A DNA stretch of 64,000 bases from contig CAYPHY010000026.1 in assembly GCA_964410625.1 (NCBI GenBank), forward strand, positions 1-64,000, given 5' to 3'. The first letter of the stretch is position 1, and every line of letters starts with the position of its first letter. This document shows, one piece after another, positions 26,459-34,810 of the stretch. The stretch is from CAYPHY01 sp964410625 (GTDB taxonomy: Bacteria > Chloroflexota > Anaerolineae > Promineifilales > Promineifilaceae). The notes beneath the pieces are model-generated. The model had not been told where the DNA came from and made no database searches. It saw nothing but the letters and a program-made list of their open reading frames with translations. The translations under genes were made by a program, and so were the position numbers.

Positions 26459-26529
26459 AATGAATCCCTAGGGGATTACAACTATATTCGATACCAAGTG
26501 CCTGAATTCGTATAACCTATAACCAAACA

Positions 26530-26556
26530 CGCCTTATGACCGATAAGGTCAGAAGG
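26530..26556. other. Hairpin in the infC upstream region
   Basis: GCCTT-a-TGACC-gataa-GGTCA-ga-AGGC. Nearly perfect and without a T run. It lies 84-110 bases upstream of infC, where a leader structure recognised by L20 would be expected. No other support. Confidence 0.4.
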
Positions 26557-26629
26557 CTGCACTTATATTACCATATCCCCAGAGGAGCGTCAACTGAGGA
26601 TGCGGCGCGTTGGCTCGTTAGTTACAGGT

Positions 26630-26658
26630 TTTACTTGCTTTATGCCCTCAGGTATAAT
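26630..26658 (+). promoter_or_regulatory. Sigma-70-type promoter upstream of the hairpin RNA and flavin oxidoreductase gene
   Basis: TTTACT (26630-26635), 17-base spacer, perfect TATAAT (26653-26658). Confidence 0.55.
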
Positions 26659-26685
26659 GCGGTAACATCAATGAAGTTCTCATGT

Positions 26686-26755
26686 AAAAGCACAAAGAGC
26701 ATGTCCCCTTGGAAGAGCCGGTGCAAACGCTCAATTGAGTCGAAGGGGCGCTTTT
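26686..26755 (+). ncRNA. Candidate structured leader or small RNA
   Basis: Nested pairing: AAAAGC/GCTTTT (26686-26691 with 26750-26755), CCCCTT/AAGGGG (26705-26710 with 26743-26748) and GAGC/GCTC (26715-26718 with 26729-26732). It starts about 20 bases after a good promoter and ends in a short T run, so it may be a leader with a weak terminator or a small RNA. No known riboswitch consensus was recognised. Orientation and identity are inferred. Confidence 0.35.
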
Positions 26756-26824
26756 GTTCACAAGCCTTTGCCTCTTAGCGTGCTTTGCGTGAGCTGTTTA
26801 GCTATTTTCCGAGGAGGTTGTTAT

Positions 26825-27829
26825 ATGTCCCCTGACCGCGCAGCGCTTTATTTACAGGATGCCCACTCTCTGCAAGAAGGGATCGAGTTGGTGCAATATG
26901 CCGAGTCAAAAGGCTTTGAGGCTGTCTGGCAGGCTGAAAGCCGCCTGGTACGCGATGCCATTGTGCCAATGGCTGCCTTTGCCGCCACTACTAAACGGAT
27001 CAAGGTCGCCAGTGGTGTAACCAATAACTGGACGCGCAACATCGGTTTGTTGGCCGCCACCTTTCTAACACTGGACGATCTGGCCGAAGACCGCATTATC
27101 TGTGGCATTGGGGCGTGGTGGGACCCGCTGGCGAGCAAAGTCGGCATCCAACGTCGCAAACCACTGGCGGCCATGCGCGAGACGGTGGAAGTGTTGCGCC
27201 GTTTGCTCAATATGGAGACCGTGACCTTTCACGGCGAATTTCACCATGTGGATGGGATCAAGCTCGATGTTGTCTACGGCCGCAAAGAACCACGCAACGT
27301 CCCCATCTACATCGGCGCCACCGGCATGAAGATGATGGAACTGACCGGGGAGATCGCCGATGGCGTCTGCCTCAACTATCTGGTCAGCCCCAAATATAAC
27401 CAGGAAGCAATGGATGCCCTGGAACGGGGAGCAAAGCGGGCGGGGCGCAAAATTGAGGATATTGATCGGCCGCAACTCGTCATCTGCTCCGTTGACCACG
27501 ACCGCAAAAAGGCACTGGACAAAGCGCGGAAGATGATCACCCAATACCTCGGCCAACAGCCCCATCTGATGAAGGCCAGCGGCGTCAGCCAGGAGTTGCT
27601 GGACGAAATCCACCAGGTATTGACATGGCCGGCGACTGAAGAAGAGATTGAGAGCGCGATGCACCTCGTTCCCGATGATGTCGTGCAGATGTGTACCGCC
27701 AGCGGCTCACCGGAAGAGGCAAAGGCCAAGGTGCGCGAATACATCGCCAGTGGCGCGACCTGTCCCATTCTTTATCCATTAGGCGATCCGATTCTGATGA
27801 TTGATATATTCGGGGAAGGCTACATGTAA
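26825..27829 (+). CDS. LLM-class flavin-dependent oxidoreductase
   Basis: A 334-residue luciferase-like TIM barrel close to F420-dependent methylene-tetrahydromethanopterin reductase-like enzymes. Visible: GIELVQYAESKGFEAVWQAE, KVASGVTNNWTRN, LAEDRIICGIGAWWDP, PIYIGATGMKMMELTGEIAD and YIASGATCPILYP. GAGGAGG at 26811-26817 fixes ATG 26825. It probably uses F420H2 or FMN; the substrate is unknown. The TAA stop touches a REP palindrome (27831-27850). Confidence 0.9.
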   Translation: MSPDRAALYLQDAHSLQEGIELVQYAESKGFEAVWQAESRLVRDAIVPMAAFAATTKRIKVASGVTNNWTRNIGLLAATFLTLDDLAEDRIICGIGAWWDPLASKVGIQRRKPLAAMRETVEVLRRLLNMETVTFHGEFHHVDGIKLDVVYGRKEPRNVPIYIGATGMKMMELTGEIADGVCLNYLVSPKYNQEAMDALERGAKRAGRKIEDIDRPQLVICSVDHDRKKALDKARKMITQYLGQQPHLMKASGVSQELLDEIHQVLTWPATEEEIESAMHLVPDDVVQMCTASGSPEEAKAKVREYIASGATCPILYPLGDPILMIDIFGEGYM

Positions 27830-27853
27830 CGCGATTTGGCAAATCGCGCTACA
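27827..27853. repeat. REP palindrome CGCGATTTGGCAAATCGCG at a stop codon
   Basis: The preceding TAA is the stop of the oxidoreductase gene, giving the same TAACGCGATTT junction as at rpiA (5762-5765 region). Confidence 0.9.
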
Positions 27854-27861
27854 GGGCTACC

Positions 27862-27925
27862 CACCAACAAGCGGTTGCAGGTAGGTGTACACCTCATCCA
27901 CCAACGAGCGGTTGCAAGTAGGTGG
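27862..27925. repeat. Tandem duplication of a gene 3' end
   Basis: Two about 28-bp near-identical copies (CCACCAACAAGCGGTTGCAG and CCACCAACGAGCGGTTGCAA), the second encoding the last residues (YLQPLVGG) of the CPBP protease. Confidence 0.8.
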
Positions 27926-28892
27926 CGAGGAGACTGAGCAAGCCGAGGATAAAGTTGTAACCGGCGTGGACGAAGATGGCGACGGTGGTGTTGCTGCGTT
28001 GGCGAATGATACCCAGCACCAACGCCAGCAGAAAGACGGTCAGCGTGGCTGGGGTGAAACCATACTGATTGTGGGCCAGGGCAAAGACAACGGCCGTCGG
28101 CCACAGCCCCAAGACCGGCTGCAACGCCCCGCGAAACAACAGCTCTTCCCCCAGCCCGGCGGCCACAGCCAGCGCCAACCATGCCCAAACCGTATTAAAA
28201 TTCCCCAGGAGCGATTCATTCAACTCGCTCAATAGCTCCGCTTGTTCGGGCGCGACATACATCCAGATTGCGCCGATGACGGCCTGGATGACGACAAAAA
28301 GCAGCATCCAGCGAATACCTACCCGCAACTGCGCCCAGGTTGGTCTTTCCAACCCCAGGCGTTGGTTCATCTGGTCGCTCGTCCGGCGCGTCAGCAAGCC
28401 AGTCCCAAAAAAGGCCACGAGGACAAACAGGAGCTGCTGCCCCACCACATCATAGACAGTGGCCGAGACGACAACATCGGCCAGGCTCTCCAGCCCCCCG
28501 GCCGCCTGTTGCAACAATGCCAGACCAATTAAATAACCACTGCCCAAGAGTGCCAGCGTATGGACGGCCGAATCCGGCTCTATCCCCCGAAACCAACGAG
28601 CCAGGAGGCTACGCACCGGCCGCAGAGTGGCGAGCATTCCCCAAACCCCAATACCGATCATAGCTGCCCCCATTGCGGTCACATCAAGCGGCGGCAAGCC
28701 GCTTTCTGCCAGGAGCGCGGCGAGTTCGGCAGGGGCGGTGAGCAGGCCGAGACCGGCCAGCACCACAAATCCATTTGCGGCCAGCAACGATAAATCAAAG
28801 AGCAGCCTGATCCGCCGGCTGTTGGCGGCCGTGATCAGATTAGCAATAATGACGATGCCAACGATGCTAATTGTCAGAGGAAGAAGGGTCAT
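27894..28892 (-). CDS. CPBP family intramembrane metalloprotease
   Basis: A 332-residue membrane protein with about eight helices and a C-terminal CPBP (Abi/Rce1-like) protease domain. The three motifs are present: EELLFRG (EExxxR), FALAHNQYGF (FxxxH) and HAGYN (HxxxN). The helices before the domain are not recognised. Bacterial members are linked to bacteriocin immunity, prenyl-protein processing or signalling. The substrate is unknown. ATG 28892 is immediately preceded by a repeat array, with no ribosome binding site. Confidence 0.88.
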   Translation of the reverse strand: MTLLPLTISIVGIVIIANLITAANSRRIRLLFDLSLLAANGFVVLAGLGLLTAPAELAALLAESGLPPLDVTAMGAAMIGIGVWGMLATLRPVRSLLARWFRGIEPDSAVHTLALLGSGYLIGLALLQQAAGGLESLADVVVSATVYDVVGQQLLFVLVAFFGTGLLTRRTSDQMNQRLGLERPTWAQLRVGIRWMLLFVVIQAVIGAIWMYVAPEQAELLSELNESLLGNFNTVWAWLALAVAAGLGEELLFRGALQPVLGLWPTAVVFALAHNQYGFTPATLTVFLLALVLGIIRQRSNTTVAIFVHAGYNFILGLLSLLATYLQPLVGG

Positions 28893-28990
28893 GGGAGTGG
28901 CGAGTAGCTAGTGGAGAGTGGCTAGTGGCTAGTGATGAGTGGCAAGTGCTGACGCTTTACACTCTCCACTCCTCACTCACCACTTGCCAC
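28893..28990. repeat. Inverted GAGTGGC/TAGTGGC-unit arrays
   Basis: GAGTGGCGAGTAGCTAGTGG units facing CACTCACCACTTGCCACTA. The TAG stop of the next lipoprotein gene (28990-28992) is the first unit of this array. Confidence 0.85.
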
Positions 28991-29625
28991 TATTCCGGGC
29001 CGACGAGGGCGGTCTCGAAAAAGACGCCGATATTGGGTAAGTTCATAAAGCCATCCCCCCGGTGGGGATAATAGGCGGCCGACATATCGGAAATACTCTG
29101 TCCCGGTTGCAACTCGGCCACCGCGATCCCAATCCGGTGATCGGCCGGTAGTGGCGACACCGAAATAGAGAACCGGCCGTCACTGTCGCTGCGGCCGCTG
29201 CCGAGGATCGCCCCGTTAAAAGTGATGTCGGCAATCGCCAGCGCTGTGTCGGGCGGGGCCTGTCCGCTGACCGTTGTCGCCCCCGCCTCCAATGGCTGGT
29301 CAAATTGGAAGCGTGGCTCGCGAAATGCTTCGGCCGCTTCCGAGGGCGAAGGATAGCTGCCGGGTTCCAGCGTTGGTTCCGGCGGAGCAGCCTGACCATC
29401 GGCGGGGTAAGCGGCCGAGGGGTCGGGCGCGGACGCTGGTGGCGGATACCCTTCTGTGGTTGTCTCTGTGTCGCTGGCTGGCAAGGTGGCTTGCCCGCTT
29501 TCGGCCGTCGGGACGGTGGTTGTTGGTGGCGTTGCGCCACAGGCAACCAACAGCAGCAGCGACAACACAACCAATCCACCTCGTAGAAGTAATGTACGTA
29601 AATGAAATGGAGCTAAATTCTTCAT
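28990..29625 (-). CDS. Hypothetical lipoprotein
   Basis: A 211-residue exported protein. The signal GGLVVLSLLLLVAC ends in a lipobox, followed by a Thr/Pro/Ala-rich linker of about 75 residues. A beta-rich domain of the carboxypeptidase-regulatory or Ig-like type follows (about 110-211: VSGQAPPDTALAIADITFNG, GSGRSDSDGRFSISVSPLP). The pattern G.S.SDGRFS is typical of folds that decorate surface proteins. Function unknown. GGAGGTGAG lies upstream of ATG 29625. Confidence 0.65.
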   Translation of the reverse strand: MKNLAPFHLRTLLLRGGLVVLSLLLLVACGATPPTTTVPTAESGQATLPASDTETTTEGYPPPASAPDPSAAYPADGQAAPPEPTLEPGSYPSPSEAAEAFREPRFQFDQPLEAGATTVSGQAPPDTALAIADITFNGAILGSGRSDSDGRFSISVSPLPADHRIGIAVAELQPGQSISDMSAAYYPHRGDGFMNLPNIGVFFETALVGPE

Positions 29626-29651
29626 ATCTATATCTCACCTCCATTTTAGCA

Positions 29652-29686
29652 TAGAAAAAGAAGAAGCCACCGATAAGGTGGCTTCT
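29652..29686 (-). terminator. Terminator after the repeat-domain surface protein
   Basis: AGAAGCCACC-loop-GGTGGCTTCT (29677-29686 with 29662-29671) followed on the minus strand by a T-rich tail. Confidence 0.75.
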
Positions 29687-29698
29687 ACATGAATTTAT

Positions 29699-29734
29699 TA
29701 GAAACTGGGGTCCGGTAGAGAACCCCAGTTTCTA
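29699..29734. repeat. TAGAAACTGGGG hairpin repeat, copy 4
   Basis: Perfect 13-bp arms TAGAAACTGGGGT / ACCCCAGTTTCTA. It resembles the TAGAAACC family at 10676, 47803 and 49122. Confidence 0.8.
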
Positions 29735-29751
29735 ACTTAGACTCTAGCGGC

Positions 29752-31182
29752 TTATTGGTTAAAGCCTTCGTAGTTCTTTGTATCTTGGAAGCTGTCCGCA
29801 GGCGGGAAGCTGCTTTCGTTGCCGATGGCTACAACCGGCTGGTTACATTCGATGGTGACGCCACCAAACGAATTGTTCAGCGAGGCTGCATTACCGCTGA
29901 CAACGGAGATACCACCGCTGGGATTAGACGTGTTGAAGAAGGTCACGCTACCGCCAGGCGTAATCGGCGAATCATTCTTCAATACCACAGCCGAGCCGCC
30001 AGTTGGGGCATAGGTAACGTTACAACTTGCGCCACTGTTACCAACGTTCTGCACCTGGATACCGGTGGTGTTGCCACCAAACAGTTCCTTATACAGCGGG
30101 AGCAAAACGGTATTGGTCGCGCTGCTGGCCGGGAAGCAGGAGTAAGCGGTCACACGATTGGGGTTCGTGCTGCGGAAACCACGGTCGTTGACGATTACCG
30201 CAATATTGCCACCACCATCGCCGCTAACCGTAGCTGAACCGAGGCCACCGGCCGGGATGCCATAGGTCGCGTCTGCACCGAAGAAGGTGAAGGACTCACC
30301 CGGTTGCAGGTTGGGGCTTTGGACGGTCTTATTCTGCACCGCGCCACCACCAACAGAGTAGGCATACTGAACGCTAATTCTCTGGGCGCTGTTGCCAACG
30401 TTCTGGGCCTGGATACCAGTGGTCTGCTCGTTGCCAGTGTGGGCATGGCGGATCAACGGGCAGTAGGCGGTATCATCATAGTCGCTGGGGGTGAAAGCCT
30501 TGCTGGCCTGCAGGTTCTGGGCCACCGCGGCCGAAGCCTCATGCTCCAGCGAGGTACCGGCCAACGGGCCAGTGCCGGTCACGGTCAGGCTACCCACACC
30601 ACCACCGGGGACGCCAGCGTCAGCGGGGATGAAGATGACCATCGCATTGGCTGGAACGTTGGGGAAGTTGCGGTTGAAGGTCGAACCGCCCACATTAAAC
30701 TCGGCCGAAATATTGTTCGGGCTTGTGCTGGCATTCTGGACATAGAAGGTCGTTGTACGACCGGCAAATGCATTCTTCACCAGCGGGAAGGCAATCGTAT
30801 TCGCCACGTCCGAACCATCCGTGCCACGATATTGGCCAGAGGCGGCGCCGGTGCCACGATTGTTGACGTTGACAATCGCCGCGATTGGCTGGTCGGCGCT
30901 CACGACGGCCGAACCAACAAAGCCAGCGGGGACGGTGTTGCAGTCAACATCCGTCAGGAAGTTCACCGAAGCGCCAGGGGCGGCAGGTTTGCTACCACAA
31001 GCAAACTGATCGCCACCAGGGCCATAAGCGGTAAAGACAATTTGCGCGTTGCCATTACCGATGTTCTGGATTTGCTGGCCCGATTTCCAGCCGGAGCCGG
31101 GCAGATTGCTCTGCGCCATCACCAGGCTGACACCGGTCAACAAAACCAGGAGTACAACTAAAACTAAAGCTTTACGGGTCAT
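29752..31182 (-). CDS. Secreted protein built of four repeated beta domains
   Basis: A 476-residue exported protein. AAGGAGA precedes ATG 31182, and residues 1-24 are a signal peptide (ALVLVVLLVLLTGVSLVMAQ). The mature part holds about four copies of a roughly 110-residue unit. Each has an xxxxNxGN element (QNIGNGNAQIVFTAYGPGG, QNASTSPNNISAEFNVGGS, QNVGNSAQRISVQYAYSVGG, QNVGNSGASCNVTYAPTGGS), a PGxSVTFF strand and a GSATVSGDG..IAVIVN strand. It has no catalytic motif or anchor. A structural or adhesive surface role is inferred. Low codon-level repetition suggests old duplications. Confidence 0.75.
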   Translation of the reverse strand: MTRKALVLVVLLVLLTGVSLVMAQSNLPGSGWKSGQQIQNIGNGNAQIVFTAYGPGGDQFACGSKPAAPGASVNFLTDVDCNTVPAGFVGSAVVSADQPIAAIVNVNNRGTGAASGQYRGTDGSDVANTIAFPLVKNAFAGRTTTFYVQNASTSPNNISAEFNVGGSTFNRNFPNVPANAMVIFIPADAGVPGGGVGSLTVTGTGPLAGTSLEHEASAAVAQNLQASKAFTPSDYDDTAYCPLIRHAHTGNEQTTGIQAQNVGNSAQRISVQYAYSVGGGAVQNKTVQSPNLQPGESFTFFGADATYGIPAGGLGSATVSGDGGGNIAVIVNDRGFRSTNPNRVTAYSCFPASSATNTVLLPLYKELFGGNTTGIQVQNVGNSGASCNVTYAPTGGSAVVLKNDSPITPGGSVTFFNTSNPSGGISVVSGNAASLNNSFGGVTIECNQPVVAIGNESSFPPADSFQDTKNYEGFNQ

Positions 31183-31299
31183 GAAAGATTCTCCTTCAAA
31201 CAAACAAGATACATTTTCTCTAAAGTCTGGGGTGGATTATAAGGCGGAGACAGGCCGAAAATCAATAACCCATATGGAGTATTTAGGGGAGTAAAGGAG

Positions 31300-31385
31300 T
31301 GATTAGTGGGGAGTGAAGAGTGGCAAGTCGCAGGTGGCAGGTAGCTGGGTGAACTTGCCACATGCTACTTGCCACTCGCTACCGC
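31300..31385. repeat. Inverted GTGGCAAG-unit arrays
   Basis: GTGGCAAGTCGCAGGTGGCA units facing TGCCACATGCTACTTGCCAC. The array supplies the TAG stop of the methyltransferase gene at 31379. Confidence 0.85.
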
Positions 31386-32290
31386 TTGCGAAATAGAATT
31401 TCGATGTAAGGGATGATCAGGTCCTCGAAGTGGTCGGTTTTGCTGCGGAAGCAGGTGGGGTAGCGTTCGATCAGCGCGACGTGGTCGGCGCTGTAGGTTT
31501 CGTAGTTGGCGACGATTTCCAATTGCTCGCTGTAACGCGCCCATAAATCCCGATACTGTGAATAGCTCCACTCGTTCATCCAAAAGTAACCCATCAGGGT
31601 GATCCCGTTCGCTTCCGCATACGCCGTCAACAGCTCCTTCGTGAACAAACATTCGCAGTAGGGGACAGAAATCGTGCGGAACTGGTGCGCTCCTTTGGCT
31701 GTATAATAGACCGGGCCAAAGTTGAGATAGACATACCCCCCCGGCCGCACCACCCGCAACGCCTCACGCAATACCTGTTCTGGCTCTTGAAAATGCTCAA
31801 AGGAGTTATAGGAAAAAACAAAGTCAAAGCGCTCGTTGTCAAAGCCCAGATAACGGGCGTCCATTTGGATGAATGGTATCGCGCTTTGTCGCGCCTCGGC
31901 CGTCAACCCCTCCGGCCGAATATCCACCCCAATCGCCTCCTTGCCCATTTGCTGCAAGGCGTGGCAGACCATCCCATCCCACGCCCCTAGGTCAAGGAAG
32001 CGGCGCAGATCGGCATGGCCGCCGGGGACAAGGCGCAACATTTCCGCCGCCCGTTCACGGCCGCGCCGCGCCAACGACGCCGGATCATAATGGTACGTCC
32101 AGGGTTCCAACGGATACTGCTTTTGCAGCCGGTCCAGCTCCTCCCAACCCAACCAGGCCGGACTATCCCCCGCCCTCAGAAACGCCTCCCGCGCCCGCCG
32201 CGCCTTCCACCAACAATACCGCGCCCAGGCATTGAGCAGTATGGGTTTGGGCAGGAGTTGTTTGGCGAGGGTGCGGAGGGGGTGGGGCAT
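31379..32290 (-). CDS. Class I SAM-dependent methyltransferase
   Basis: A 303-residue methyltransferase. The Rossmann core starts near residue 95: FLDLGAWDGMVCHALQQMG (motif I), GVDIRPEG, then FDFVFSYNSFEHFQEPEQVL and LRVVRPGGYVYLNFGP. The N-terminal 90 residues are helical and charged (WWKARRAREAFLRAGDSPAW). It lies in a run of surface-polysaccharide genes on one strand, so a sugar or lipid-linked glycan substrate is likely. It ends in a repeat array. Confidence 0.88.
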   Translation of the reverse strand: MPHPLRTLAKQLLPKPILLNAWARYCWWKARRAREAFLRAGDSPAWLGWEELDRLQKQYPLEPWTYHYDPASLARRGRERAAEMLRLVPGGHADLRRFLDLGAWDGMVCHALQQMGKEAIGVDIRPEGLTAEARQSAIPFIQMDARYLGFDNERFDFVFSYNSFEHFQEPEQVLREALRVVRPGGYVYLNFGPVYYTAKGAHQFRTISVPYCECLFTKELLTAYAEANGITLMGYFWMNEWSYSQYRDLWARYSEQLEIVANYETYSADHVALIERYPTCFRSKTDHFEDLIIPYIEILFRKR

Positions 32291-32296
32291 GGGATT

Positions 32297-32385
32297 GGAG
32301 AATTAGAGATTGGAGATTAGGAGACTAGGAGATTAAGAGACTGCTTACTGACCATTGCTTATTGCCAACTGTCTACTGCCTGCCG
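32297..32385. repeat. GGAGACTA and GGCAGTA arrays between methyltransferase and flippase genes
   Basis: GAGATTGGAGATTAGGAGAC units then CTTACTGACC / CAACTGTCTACTGCC units. The latter encode the last residues and TAG stop of the flippase. Confidence 0.8.
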
Positions 32386-33818
32386 ACCCAAAGCTGCTGC
32401 CAATACCCCCAGTCCTGGCGGGGGACGACTTGCAGCAGGAGGGCGGCCGCTGCATAAATCAGGATACCGGCAAGGATGGGAATTAGCAACGGTAACTCGC
32501 GCAAGGGCCAGACGGCCGCCGCCATCGCCAACGTCGCCAGCAACGGCCGCGGCAGCAAGGGCAAAAAGCGGCTGTGCAGAATGTTTCGCCGCACATAGAG
32601 GTGGATACAGAGGAAAAAGAGAAAGGAAGCGACCAGGCGAGAAACGGCCGCGCCAACAATGCCTAACAGTGGAATCAGCCACAGATTTAGAACAACGTTG
32701 GCCGCCATGCTGATGCCAGTGATGATGCTCGCTTCTCGCTGGCGGTTGTTGACCATCAGCAAGCGGGCATTGGGGACATTGAGAAAGACAAAAATAAGGG
32801 CGCCGATAGACCATTGTAGCGCGGGGACGGCCGGTTCAAACCCGTCGCCAAAAATAAGGCGGATGATCGGCATTGCCAACAGCCCCACCCCGGCGGCAAT
32901 CGGCAAGACCAGCGCCATCACATATTGGTTAGCCTTCTGGTGCAACAAGGCCAGCTTGGCCGGGGATTCATGGTGATAGCGGGCCATCAGCGGGTAGAGC
33001 GCGGCCCGCATGGCGACGGGCATCAGGCTGAAGCCGAGGAGGATCGTTTGCGCGGCCGCATACCAGCCCAAATCCGTCTCCGTCAGCAAGAGCGAAATCA
33101 GAAAGGCGTCGGTCTGGTAATCCAGTACCGAAAAGAGATGGATCATAAAAAAGCCCGGCGTCTGGCGGAATTGGGCAAGACTAAAGGTGAAATCAATCTT
33201 TGATGGAGCCTGTTGTGGCGTGCCGCGAAATAAGCGAGGTAAAGCGGGAAGGAAGAGCAGCAAGCCGAGCAGACTGGCGACCGGCACAATCCAGGCCAAC
33301 TCCGCCACCGTTGCCCCCTGGCGCAAGAGCCAGAACCCGCCACCAAGCTTGATCGCGCTGTTGACCAACGCCGCCAGCGCGGGGACAAAAAGCTGTTCAT
33401 GGGCCTCAAACAGCGATTGGCACAGACCAAAAATCGCTTCCGGGAAAACGGCCAACGTCAGGATCAAGATCACCTGCGTCGTCTGTGGCTCATAGGGCAG
33501 CCAATAGCGCAAGGCAGCGACCAACGCCAGATAGGTGATGACAGTGAACAGTAGGCGCAGAAAGAGGTAATTGACCAGATAGCGGCCGCTCTCCCCCCGT
33601 CGTGGCGCGACCTCGCGTACCAACAACTCCTGCAACCCCCACGCCGACAGCCCAAAGACAACGGTAAAGAAGGTGATCCCCAGGCTGAATGTCCCCGAAT
33701 CCGTCGGCCCCAACAGGCGGCCGATGAGGATAAACAACACACTATTGCTCGCCCGGATCACAATATTGCTGACAAAGGCAAAGACGGTGTTACTCAGCAG
33801 CCGTTGGAGGGTGTTCAT
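32373..33818 (-). CDS. Oligosaccharide flippase (Wzx/MATE-like)
   Basis: A 481-residue membrane protein with 12-14 helices of the polysaccharide-transporter group of the MOP superfamily, which flips lipid-linked glycans across the membrane. The family start is clear: TLQRLLSNTVFAFVSNIVIR and LIGRLLGPTDSGTFSLGITF, with FSVLDYQTDAFLISLLLTETDLGWYAAAQ in the middle. It is placed between two methyltransferases and near a GT2, consistent with export of a surface glycan. The stop codon lies in a GGCAGTAGACAG repeat. Confidence 0.92.
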   Translation of the reverse strand: MNTLQRLLSNTVFAFVSNIVIRASNSVLFILIGRLLGPTDSGTFSLGITFFTVVFGLSAWGLQELLVREVAPRRGESGRYLVNYLFLRLLFTVITYLALVAALRYWLPYEPQTTQVILILTLAVFPEAIFGLCQSLFEAHEQLFVPALAALVNSAIKLGGGFWLLRQGATVAELAWIVPVASLLGLLLFLPALPRLFRGTPQQAPSKIDFTFSLAQFRQTPGFFMIHLFSVLDYQTDAFLISLLLTETDLGWYAAAQTILLGFSLMPVAMRAALYPLMARYHHESPAKLALLHQKANQYVMALVLPIAAGVGLLAMPIIRLIFGDGFEPAVPALQWSIGALIFVFLNVPNARLLMVNNRQREASIITGISMAANVVLNLWLIPLLGIVGAAVSRLVASFLFFLCIHLYVRRNILHSRFLPLLPRPLLATLAMAAAVWPLRELPLLIPILAGILIYAAAALLLQVVPRQDWGYWQQLWVGRQ

Positions 33819-33825
33819 AAAATCA

Positions 33826-33897
33826 AGAGACTAGGAGACTAAGAGATTGAGAGACTAAGGGATTTCAGTCTCCCAGTCTCCTAATCTCTTAGTCTCC
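33826..33897. repeat. Inverted GGAGACTA-unit arrays at a gene 3' end
   Basis: GAGACTAGGAGACTAAGAG units facing TCTCCTAATCTCTTAGTCTC. The inner part encodes the last 12 residues of the upstream methyltransferase (ETKRLGDWETEIP). Confidence 0.88.
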
Positions 33898-34628
33898 CCT
33901 TTCTCTGCAATACACACCCACCCCATCGTATGGTCCTTCACCTTGTCCAGGCGATCCATCTCGTAGAGGATGAGCGGCAGGAGGAGGAAGAAGATGAACT
34001 GGATGGTGAGTTCGAGGGGGAGTTGTAGGAGGCGGAGCAGGCGGTTAGACGGCCGAGGCAGTAGCCGGTGGTGCAGCAGTTGCAGATTGAAGGAGAGGAA
34101 CCAGTAATACCCTCCCCACGGCCGCATCTCCAGCACGCGCATCCCCGCATTTTCCACCAGATAGCGAAAGCCGAAGGAGGTGTAGCGAAAGTAATCATGT
34201 GGCTTTTGGTGTTGGTGCCAGGCCATTGGCGCGGCCAGATAGAGACGGCCGCCGGGACGCAAGACACGGCCGATTTCGTTGATCACCTGCTGCGGCTCGT
34301 TGACATGTTCCAGCGTTTGAATGCAGACGGCCGCGTCAAAGCTGCCACTACGAAAGGGAAGTCGGATCAGGTTCGCCTGGGTGTCCAATCCCGTATAATC
34401 CCAGGTCGCATCCCCCACCGCCAGATCAACCCCCACATATTGCGTATGGTCAAAGTAGTGGCGGAACTGCCCCTCGCCGCTACCCGCATCCAGCACCCGC
34501 GCCCCCGGCGCGATCTCCCGCTGTGCCTGCTCCAACATGCGGTACGTCTCATAGCGGTTGACCTCAATGCGCTTGCTGATCCACTTCGGCAGCAACGCCA
34601 ACTGTCCATCTCTTCCTAATCTAATCAT
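33855..34628 (-). CDS. Class I SAM-dependent methyltransferase
   Basis: A 257-residue methyltransferase with motif I RVLDAGSGEGQFRHYF, YVGVDLAVGD, FRSGSFDAAVCIQTLEHVNEP and IGRVLRPGGRLYLAAP. A hydrophobic segment (LTIQFIFFLLLPLILYE, about 205-225) near the C-terminus suggests membrane association. ATG 34628 is taken over a TTG at 34637. The final residues and TAG stop are encoded by a repeat array, a clear case of a C-terminus rewritten by repeat DNA. Polysaccharide-cluster context. Confidence 0.87.
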   Translation of the reverse strand: MIRLGRDGQLALLPKWISKRIEVNRYETYRMLEQAQREIAPGARVLDAGSGEGQFRHYFDHTQYVGVDLAVGDATWDYTGLDTQANLIRLPFRSGSFDAAVCIQTLEHVNEPQQVINEIGRVLRPGGRLYLAAPMAWHQHQKPHDYFRYTSFGFRYLVENAGMRVLEMRPWGGYYWFLSFNLQLLHHRLLPRPSNRLLRLLQLPLELTIQFIFFLLLPLILYEMDRLDKVKDHTMGWVCIAEKGETKRLGDWETEIP

Positions 34629-34649
34629 TAGAAACAATTATCTTTCTGT

Positions 34650-34809
34650 CTCGCAAAGACGCAAAGGGCGCAAAGGGTCTAATGTGTATTGGTCTATTGG
34701 TATATTCGTATATTGGATGATTATCAATAGACCAATACACCAATATACCGATATACCAATCAACCAATACACCAATAAACTTAGCGCCCTTCCCGTCTTT
34801 GCGTGAGCT
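34650..34809. repeat. Nested inverted arrays (ACGCAAAG outside, TATTGGTA inside)
   Basis: CGCAAAGACGCAAAGGGCGC on the left pairs with CGTCTTTGCGTGAG on the right. Between them GTATTGGTCTATTGGTATA units face ACCAATACACCAATATACC units. The TAG stop of the GT2 gene (34811) is directly beside it. Confidence 0.85.
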
Positions 34810-34810
34810 T

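Noticed and set aside
30304..31161. 285-codon open frame on the plus strand
   Set aside because: Antisense to the secreted repeat-domain protein, which has a signal peptide and repeated units.
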